Part shown: piece after piece, positions 55,558 through 64,000 of the stretch
Position numbering within the stretch: the stretch's first letter is position 1
Layout: each line of letters starts with the position of its first letter
Origin: Camillea tinctor
Taxonomy: Eukaryota; Ascomycota; Sordariomycetes; Xylariales; Xylariaceae
Direction: 5' to 3'
Length of the DNA stretch: 64,000 nt
Assembly: GCA_022578605.1 (NCBI GenBank)
Contig: MU394054.1
Span: 622,945 to 686,944, forward strand
The notes under the pieces: generated by a model
Told to the model about the DNA's origin: nothing
What the model saw: only the letters and a program-made list of their open reading frames with translations
The model's database searches: none
Position numbers and translations under genes: made by a program

Positions 55558-58500
55558 TCAAACATCGGTCATTTCAGTATCCAGAGACATCGGTTCGACG
55601 ATCTCATCGGCAGGCCCCCAGTTGCCCTCAAAGACGGTTGCTCCTGCACGCTGGCGCGCAGCAACCCAGTTCATTGCCTCCAAATTAAGGATCTGGGAGA
55701 CAGTGGGGCGAGCAGTCGGCTCAGCCGCGAGCATGGCTCTTACGACAACATCAAGAGAGCTCTGATGGTCGGGGTCACTCATAAATACGGGTGCTTCCTG
55801 GAGCTCATTCTTCCGACCTAGGCCGAAAATATCGCCTGATGCCCGGTTCGTTGCTCGAATCTCGTATGTGGAGCGGGTGTTGTTCGCTGCGTTATTATCG
55901 TCTTCAAAGCCGCCATTGCGCTCGGCATCGTCGACAGGCGTACCAGTAGCATCGCGCACAACGGTTGTCGCATTCTGAGTTAGGATTGGGACTTCAGAAA
56001 AGTCACCTTCTCTCAAAGCGGCCCAGGTCGCCCCATTCTCCGGTAACTTCACATTCGCTGCGATTTCGAGCATGATAAGTCCTAGTGAGAATACATCGGC
56101 CGGACTACCGACGTCCGATCGAAGAGCTTCGGGGGCTAAGTATTCGCGATCACCCTCGTTGTCATCGAGCCCCTTCTCGGCAGGCAAAGCGGTAGCCAGT
56201 CCAAAGTCGCCAATCTTCAGGGAGCCTTCAAAGTTAATCAATATATTCGCGGGCTTCAGATCGAGATGGATAAAACCCGCATCGTGAATATGTTGTAGCC
56301 CCTGTTTAAATAAGTTAGTTCCGTTCCCAACCTAAGACATCGCTAAGTTCACGTACCTGACTAATTTCCAGGAAAACCTTCCAGATCCTAAAATCATCCA
56401 ACCGTCCATTGACACCGACGAGAGATAGAAAGTTATCAAGGCTTCCCTCTTCGCAATATTCAGTCTGGATATACAGACTATTGTTCTCTTCCCAGCTGTT
56501 GATGATTTGCAGAATATGGGCGCAACCCCGAAGAGCATTCAATACAGATACTTCTCGTAATCGAAGGGACCTATCCTTGTCGCCCTGGAATGGGAGTATC
56601 AACTTCTTGACAGCAAATACTTTTCCAGGCATTGGAGTAGGCGGCGAGCGGTGGGTTGGGGTGGTAAAGAAGCTGCGTTGTCTTGTAGCAGGGGGCGCGT
56701 TTTCTGCAACCTTGAAAACTTGAGAGAATTCACCCTTTCCTAAAAACTCCACTTTCCCAAAACGCGACAAGAGGCATTCATCTGGCTCATAGGCGGACAT
56801 GCCATTGACGGGGGTCATGGCACGGCGGTCGAATTGGGCGAATGAATCATGTCGTGTAGTCGGAGTAGCAGGCGGGAAAAGTGACTTGCGCCCACTACTT
56901 CCCGAGCTGCCAGGCCAGAGGAGGTTTTCATTGGCATTAGAAATGGACAAGCGACTTGCATCTAGTGGTGCTATATTGGCATCCTGCGGTGTTCGGGGCG
57001 AGTTTTGCTCTGGACACGCCAGACGCTCCAAAGGGCTTGCTGGAATCGGGTAGATGGTCTTAGCAAAGTGAACTTTCGTAGAAGACTGGGTAGAGGAGTC
57101 TGGGTTTGTCTCAAGCGGCGCAGGAGTAGGAAAAGATCCACGCTTTGCTCGAGACTTACTGAACGACGGCAAGGAAATGGATGTGTTAGGGTTAATATCC
57201 CGAGCAACAGATGACGGTATAGTAGAAGCGCCATCAGGAGGAGCGGCCTCTACCTCATCTTGTCTGTTATCGAAGGACCCTTGTGGAGGGCTGTACTTAC
57301 AACTAGCAACTGTATCTTGCCGCCAGATAGACGCAGGAGTAAAGGCAGATGCAGGCGCGGGTGTGTGTCGGTTCGTAGTGGGACTCTCATTTGATAACAG
57401 GCCCACGTTGTTTGTGTTGCTTGTTAACAAGTGTAGTTTGGTTGGCGTTGGGGGAAGCTCGCCATCAATGGGCGTGTGGGATTCATCAGACCCATGAGTG
57501 GGGCTTATTCCATCATCACTGTAGAGGCTGAGAAGGCTGCCCTTGCGGGTATGTCTCGGGTTGAAGATGCTAGCGCGCGACTGTTCGGCGAAGAGCGATG
57601 ACGATTGATTATGGGTGTGGTTGGTAAGCGGGGTTGAAGGGGCACCCCCGAATGTGTGTCTGATATGTCTGCCCCTTGCCTTCGGGTTCCCTGTAGCAGG
57701 GGGTGGGGGGAAGGTAGCGAATATATTCGCCTGCTTCTTGCAAGGCGTGTCGGGAACAGCCGCACCAAATCCCGCTCCTGGAACACCAAGTTCGGGGAAG
57801 CGATTCACCTTAGAAACTAAGCCTGTAGATGCGAAAGCCCCTTCATATGGCTTAGCGCGCTTGTAATCTGGAGTAGAGATACTACCGAGCCCTTGGCCTT
57901 GTATCTCGGGCTTCGGGCGCAGAGAACCAGGAGGCAAGCTCTTAGAGAAACTCATAGGCGCCCTTGGCTTATCGTTAAAATGAGTAGGAAGGTGCGTTGG
58001 CGAATCATCCTCAAAGCTCGAAGCAGATGATGAGGTAGTTAAAGTGCGGGAAAGAGGATGCGGCTGGTGCGACTGTAGATTGAGAGCATGTACCGAAGAG
58101 TTCGGTAGAGGTCCCTGCGTATTAAAAGGACTGTCCCGCTGTGGCGGAGGCATAAACTGATCTGCGGATACGCGGGGGCGATTCTTCGCATTCGGGGTTG
58201 CAACCTCATTCGAGGCCTGGGCTAGCTGCTGAGATCCCTGTCGCCGCCCCCACGATGTTCGTTCCCCAGTACGTTGCGACAAAGTAGATCTGCGAAGAGA
58301 CCCAGTTCGGCGCGGCATAGACGTAGGGGTAGGCGAGGCCAGTGGTTCATTGGCATTGGTCGCATTTGCGCCCGCCCAGTCATATTCGCTAATCGAATCA
58401 TCCTGATTATCAACTTTAGGCGAGGTAGAACCGTGGTCAAATATGTTGAAATCATTGCCCAGGTTGGCAGGGCCGTAACTGCGACGCTTCGCCTTCGGGC

Positions 58501-59266
58501 TGCCGGAGGTCTGATCGATATTCATGGTGGCGTCACTTCGCTTCAGCGGACTGACAACAGGTTGCGGGGTGGTATTAAAATTGCCCTCGGGGAGTCGAGA
58601 TAGCCCAAGCAATTGCGGCGCGCCCGATATATCCAGGTGCACGCTGTGTCTGCTAGACGACTTCTCAAAACTTCTGCGCGACACCGGGCTGCGGGGACTA
58701 CGTGGACTGCGGGGACTGCGCGGGCTGCGTGGGCTGCGCGGACTGCGGGTGCGGAATATGTTAATGTTTTCCTGTCCAGAAAAACCAGACTCGAATGACG
58801 AAGAACAGGGCGTAGAATTGCCAGAGTTGGAAGCGGAAACTAGAGCGCGTCGAGAAGGGCTTCGGGGAGAAGTGCGCGTTCGGGGTAATTGTTTTCCAGC
58901 TGGCGAGGACCCAACAGGGCTTTTAGACGAAGATTTAGCCGATCGCAAAGAAAGTTTAACGTTGGGGCGAAATGGCGTTGCTAGGGGCGACTGCACGTGT
59001 AAAATGTGCGCTGGTGGTGAATGAAGAGGGGTGGTGTTATTGTTGTTTTGACCAGCACCAAAGTATTGTGATTGGGCGCGACGGCAAGAAGGTGAGGGTG
59101 AACTGGTATCGGAGCTACTTTGAGAAGTAGTGCGGGAGAGGGAAAACTTAGACGGGGAGCGGGACAATGAGCGCCTTAGTGACCGCAAACCCGCCTGGAC
59201 ATCAACATGGTGATGGTGCGGGTGCGTAGGCGACGGCAGGGTCAGAGTACCACCACTATTGGACAT
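55558..59266 (-). CDS. WEE1: Wee1-type mitosis inhibitor protein kinase
   Basis: Two exons, 59266-56357 and 56301-55558, with a 55-nt intron (GTACGT...AACAG), give 1217 residues. The N-terminal 820 residues are disordered and full of SP/TP sites, with a 7-fold R-S-P repeat at 174-194. The kinase domain runs from about 830 (FGKVEFLGKGEFSQVFKV, Gly loop) through FAVKKLILPF (Lys near 887), the splice at LEISQ-GLQHIHDAGF, the Wee1-specific catalytic loop HLDLKPAN (Asp984), IGDFGLA (Asp1002) and the Wee1-type activation end EGDREYLAPE. An insertion of about 20 residues lies in the N-lobe (PPATRQRSFFTTPTHRSPPT). Wee1 phosphorylates CDK1 on the inhibitory Tyr and delays G2/M. The SP/TP-rich tail suits CDK and polo-like kinase control. 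The ATG is the first in the frame; a 5' UTR of about 500 or more bases is likely. Confidence 0.95.
58685..58747. repeat. 7 x 9-bp tandem repeat in WEE1
   Basis: Seven near-identical 9-bp units encode Arg-Ser-Pro seven times (residues 174-194). Synonymous changes between units show it is not a very recent expansion. Confidence 0.92.
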
Positions 59267-62200
59267 TTTGGTTCTGGTCTACCGTTGGAGGGGTGGATAA
59301 CGCGATAGGACAACACAGAGCGGGGGGGATCGAACGAAGACGAAGACAAAGATGGGATTCGTGGGTTCGGTTTAGATATTGCGCTCCCGTGCCGCCAACA
59401 ACCGCATACGAGGGGCCAGACAATGGTGATCAAACGAGAGATGTTGATTTGGAATGGAATGCAAAGCCGGGCAATTAATCAGTTGAAGACATTGGAAATG
59501 CCAGACCATGTAAGGGCGAGCGAATGAACGACGATTCTTCAACGGCGATAACTAAGGCTGTTCATGGTTGGTCATTTAGTCCCGAGAGATCAAGACAAGA
59601 ACGATTTGAGGGGGGGGATATTAGAAGAGACGACAGAAAAGTAAGACTAGTGGGAAACTTGCAACCCTCTGCCTCCCTTGCCACGACTCTATAATTTAGT
59701 ATAGGCAATGGTGGGTTCGGTGGAGAGTATAGATTATCGAACGAAAACTGGAGAGAAGAAATTTGGAAGACTAACACTTCAACCCAAGTTTTCGATGGTT
59801 CGTTCCTTTCAAACCACTCTCTTCTCCTCCTCACTTGCTTTTCTCACCAATAACACAACTCTCTTGCTTGCTTGCTTACTTACTTACTCAACTCGACTCA
59901 ACCCGACACAACTCTCAACTCGCTCAAGCCAACTCGTCCGTTCATGCGCATACGAGTCAGTCGCCACCGGATCCAGCAGATGTCGTGATAACGCTAACGG
60001 CGTTTACAAGAGGGCAGGAAAACGGGGAGACGCGGCGAATTCACACAGGTAGGCTGGAGTGGAGGAGGAAGTTGGTCTCAGATAGAAAAAGAAAGAGAAA
60101 GTTTCTGGTCAAAGCAAACACGTACACGCGCGCGTACTCTATAGTGGTTACGAAAGAAGGAAAAGAAAGAAGAAAAAAAAGAGGGGAAAGAGGTTATCTT
60201 CTTGTTTGTGGCGATCGTGTGGGAAGAGGTTGGGAAAATATGGGGGATTAAAGGAGAGGATGTTCGCCAAGTGCAATCAGAAGTGGTAGAGATAGTTTGG
60301 GTAGGAGGTCGATCAGTATGGTTTATGGTTGATGGGATGTGGTGCGGCAGGAGCACTTAACACAGAAGTGACATGAGGGTACAAGTAGTATGTAGTAGGC
60401 AGGCGCAAAACCCCAATGAGATGCGAGATGCGAAAGAGCATGGGCATGCGGTGTGGTAGGTTGGGTGTAAAGTGGGTGGAGGAGGCTGCCTTGCGCCTGT
60501 CAAGTTTGACAGGGGTATGCGAAAAGCGCGTTTGTTTATTTCGCATGACGCGTGAGGGGAAGGCGCGAACGCCACACTCTCTTTAGTCATCGCAGAAACC
60601 CCCTGTCAACATCTGTGCATGGTGGGGCAGTTGGAGTCACCCTTCCGATTCTTCTAGCCCGGTCTTGCAAGTTTAGACCTGTTTTAAACACACAACAACA
60701 TATGTACACGAGATACTAGTATGTAACCTTTAGGTAGGTAGGTTTTGTCCGGACACGAAGTAGCTCTTGCTAAGTTAGTAACCTACATAGTAGTATTCTC
60801 TACTGCAGGAACCCTATCGAACTTTTTCTTCCTTCTTCTCCTGCTCCTTCCAAACAGAGAGAAGGCAAGAGAGAACAACGAGCAGCCAGAGAAGGAGGGT
60901 TCCCGTCATCCACGCATCCTTTAATTCATTGCAGCCGCTAAGTAAATTAGGTAGGTACTTACCTATGTTCCCATTCCTTATTTCCCCTTCCCGAATTCCT
61001 ACATCGATGTACCCCCCAGCTGCACCATTGTATTTTTATGTTAGTATCACATAGCTGGGAACTCTGATTTATTTTACACTAGTGCAGTGTAATGTATTTT
61101 GTTCTCCATGTTTAATCGGTGTTTAATAGCCATAGATGGCCCACATCCAGAACTCTCACATACGAACCAAGAGCAAACATGGCTCCAGTCCCACCCATGC
61201 TCATGTCCCTAATGGTTATGGCCCTCCTTGATCTCTTTACTACAAACGTATCCTTCAAGTTCCGTTCCCGTCTATTATATCTAATTGGTCTACCTTAATA
61301 AAATTTCTACTGGCTAAGATGAGAGCTTCGCTCTACCTTGGGTAGTATTTGAGCTTAGTTAGTACTACTTGGTAGTGTACCTATACTAGTACCTGATTTC
61401 TAATCTATCAATAGCTCGTCTAGGTCTCGTATACATGTGGTGGACTGTAAGTGTAAGTAGGCTGGTAGGTAACCTACGACTACATACCACTTCTTTACTA
61501 CTACCTAGTACCTAGATGTCGCACTATGACTATAGCGCCTCGTGGAAGACGCCACAGACGCAAGACCAATCAACTATTAGATTTACGCCATTCATCCCAT
61601 GTTATCCTGGCTTAATCCTCATGCAGCCCCGTTGCGGCTCCTATGGTCCAATGGATCCCGACCAGTTCCTAGCCTGCGTCATTGGTGCTGATCCGTTTGA
61701 ACAAGACCCAAAGAGCCGGCCATAAGCCAATTGCCAATCTGTTATTATTTCGATTTTTTTTGTGCTAGGTCAGAAACCGCCCGGTCGGGAAACTGGTCTA
61801 AGAAGGGTCTCGGGTCTTGAAAGTGAACATTAGCCATCCAATTCGCCCCTTTTCTTTTTTCGCCTCCCTTCCCGATACAATGCATGCTTCACACATTCTT
61901 GAAACCCGAACATAAACTAAGAGCCATTGGGCTTCCATTTCTTGCCTTGTCGTACAAAACAGTACATGTGTTGAGAAAGAAAAGGGGGGAGCAGTTCTTC
62001 AGGTATGTCCAGAGCAACTATGAAGCTGTCGCTAAAGGAACCAGCCAGGGTGAATAGTCGAAGAAAACATAAATACAAAAAGTAAAAATAGGCACAAAAT
62101 AAACAAATAATACATTACAACAGAGAAAGAGGCTGTGCTGGACACAATACAACCGAGATAATTTTATGAATTTATGCCATGAATCACTTTCTTACCAGAT

Positions 62201-63807
62201 ACTCGAAAGGGTAAGAGGTACCTCTCAAGTCCAGCTGTGTCTCTCTTTCTCCTTTTTTTTCCCTCTTTTTTTTTTGGTCTGGTAGTGAACTTCCGCAGAA
62301 AAGTCCCACTGCGAGTGAGCTCAGGCCATGTGGGATCTGATTGGTGCAAAGCTCCCCGCGCTTCTTCCCATCTTTACATCACATCATATCACCACCCTTT
62401 AAAACCACAACCACCGCCACGAACCGCCTGCGACGCGAAAGGAAGGCCTAGTTGTAAAGCACCTTCAATACCAACACCTTGGAGCGCATTCAATTTTTGT
62501 GAAACCAATGCGGTCGCATGAAATTGTTGATTACGAAGAACTCAGTTTCGTAATCATCTAAGATTAAGGCTACCCTCGCGATGGTAGTGTTGATGATGAT
62601 GTCGGTGGCAAGTGACGACCTCGTCACGTCCGTGGGTTAATATGTTGAGACCCCTCCTCCGCAAAATCCATGCAGTTTAGTGTGATTTCTTTACTGTGAC
62701 CGCGTCATTGTTGATTTTTGTTTTTGTTTTTTTTATCGATTAGGTAGTGTCCGTGTTATCGCAAGCGCCTTTCCGCGCTTGATTAGTGAGGACTGGCCCT
62801 TGTCTTCCATGCTCAGTCCGTGTTGAAATTGGGGAATGGGAAAAAAAGATTAATCAAGGATCTATCCGTTATCGTCTAGGAAGGGGTCCGCGACTTCCTG
62901 AAGATGAATCACTTGGAAGAGTATAGACTTACACCCGAGATCCGAACCTGTTTTCTTCTTCAGGCCATGTTTTCTTATCAAGTAGCATTAATCGATAAAC
63001 TTGATTACATATGTACTATCTAGCAGTTAATGCCTCCTCGATGAAGGCACTTTCCCATAGTTTTGTTTTATTAATTTTGTCTATCATACGGAGAAAGTAC
63101 GTACCTGTTATCTCGATGTAGATAGTATCGGGCCATCCCCCAGGTTTGTCGATAACCTTACTTCCGTTTCTTTTATTGTGGGATCTAGTTTGGCCGATAA
63201 GCAAATCCCTGACCACCTTCTTTCCTTCTTTTTCTTTTCTTTATGCAGTGGGAACTTGCATGTTCTTCCAGGAACGCGCGCGCCTGCGACGTTAGCTTCG
63301 GTCGCTTCCGTGACAGGGGGAGCCTTCCGAGTTCCGAGCATCTCCTACCAAGAACACCACCGTGACATTCTATGAAAAGTAAGCTACACTAGTTGAGTAT
63401 GTCGATTATTGATTAACCCAAGTTATCGTGATAAGTTAGACTATTGCAAGAAAAGTCTTTTCGAAAACAACTAAACAACTACTTTGCATATAAATCGCTT
63501 AGGGAAGATAATATTGTATATGCCTTGTTTTTACATTCAGGCCTAATCATCTTTGAATTTTCTTTAAAAGGGACTACGTCCAAGATCTCACGATGTTGTT
63601 ATGCTGAAAATTAAAATTACAAACTACTACCTGCGATATCATTACCTATACCAAGAAGCATTCTATTTATTCCCTGCGAGGTACCAGAGTACCAGACGTA
63701 TTGCCAAGTAGTACCTCATGACCTATCATTCCTTGTGATACTGCCGGAGTTGCAGCGCTCGGGACCCTATCACAAGAATGTATTCGGGAAAGGACATAAC
63801 ATACTCG
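59267..63807. other. Intergenic, no supported gene
   Basis: WEE1 upstream region: CT/CA-rich DNA with ACTTACTTACT-like steps (59875-59900), ACGCGT at 60548-60553, then AT-rich sequence with TACCTA motifs (60730-60970; 61500). A 69-codon plus-strand frame at 61516-61725 (ends QDPKSRP) has no feature I can defend. Confidence 0.5.
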
Positions 63808-63867
63808 TCACGAGGAACCTAGCAAGGACTTGGGTAATTACTACAATGTTGTTGTGCGAGGAACTAG
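63808..63867 (+). repeat. Dispersed repeat, copy C
   Basis: The stretch begins GTCACGAGGAACCTAGCAAG and ends TTGTTGTGCGAGGAACT. It matches copy A (22258-22330) and copy B (23890-23952, other strand). A shorter similar tract near 63945-63985 (GGTAATTAAGTTGTTGCACG) may be a fourth, partial copy at the window end. Confidence 0.55.
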
Positions 63868-64000
63868 AATTACAGAAACACTCTGTTATGTTTCCCCCTT
63901 GTACGCTCTGATCTATCACCTCTAGCAATACCACATAGTGCAGATTTGGGTAATAAGTAGGTAATTAAGTTGTTGCACGGAAACATCAGTTGATATTAAT

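Noticed and set aside
61516..61725. 69-codon plus-strand frame
   Set aside because: Short and isolated, without signal peptide, domain or splice partners.
1..64000. CRISPR arrays, operons, bacterial promoters
   Set aside because: The window is eukaryotic nuclear DNA with spliced genes; no regularly spaced direct repeats were seen.

Overview
The window is nuclear DNA of a filamentous ascomycete (Pezizomycotina). A Sordariomycete is likely, possibly Xylariales, but that finer placement is inference. The reasons are: eukaryotic genes with short introns (53-121 nt, mostly GTAAGT-like donors and CAG/TAG acceptors); fungal families (MED8, Hfi1/Ada1, Mrc1, GCP3, Wee1, choline sulfatase, PL20 lyase, fungal rhodopsin-domain protein, P450); GC-rich exons set in AT-rich, pyrimidine-rich intergenic DNA; and many short TACCTAGGTA-like intergenic motifs. 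There are no operons, CRISPR arrays or rRNA genes, and I found no convincing tRNA.

Layout. 0-20 kb is sparse and all on the minus strand: a small two-TM protein (514-921), a 2EXR/F-box-like protein with a poly-Ser tract (2682-4088), Mediator subunit MED8 (9047-9944), a four-exon choline sulfatase (12739-14599) and a PQ-loop MPDU1-like protein (18727-19696). 20-34 kb is an AT-rich, gene-poor, accessory-looking stretch. It holds a cysteine-rich secreted protein with a clear TATA box (22967-23482), a five-exon P450 (27053-28991) diverging from a seven-TM fungal rhodopsin-domain protein (30386-31560), and two copies of a degenerate dispersed repeat. 34-42 kb carries an SGNH hydrolase (34286-35340), a PL20 glucuronan lyase (36560-37507) and two proteins I cannot name (39388-39849; 40558-41779).

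42-60 kb is a block of conserved housekeeping genes: MRC1 (42661-46844), HFI1/ADA1 of SAGA (47775-49315), gamma-tubulin complex GCP3 (50285-53217) and WEE1 (55558-59266). Three of these act in S phase or mitosis: Mrc1 in the replication checkpoint, GCP3 in spindle microtubule nucleation, and Wee1 in CDK inhibition. MRC1 has a cluster of ACGCGT boxes upstream, as expected for G1/S control. A 449-bp MITE with perfect 34-bp terminal inverted repeats and a TA target duplication sits between the convergent GCP3 and WEE1 genes. The last 4.7 kb has no supported gene.

Intron junctions were assigned by reading splice signals and keeping conserved protein motifs in frame; none was tested against transcripts. 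I found no clearly new multi-gene system. The best leads are the MITE, the MRC1 upstream boxes, the secreted Cys-rich protein in its AT-rich island, the P450 with an altered I-helix motif, and the uncharacterised protein upstream of which MRC1 lies.
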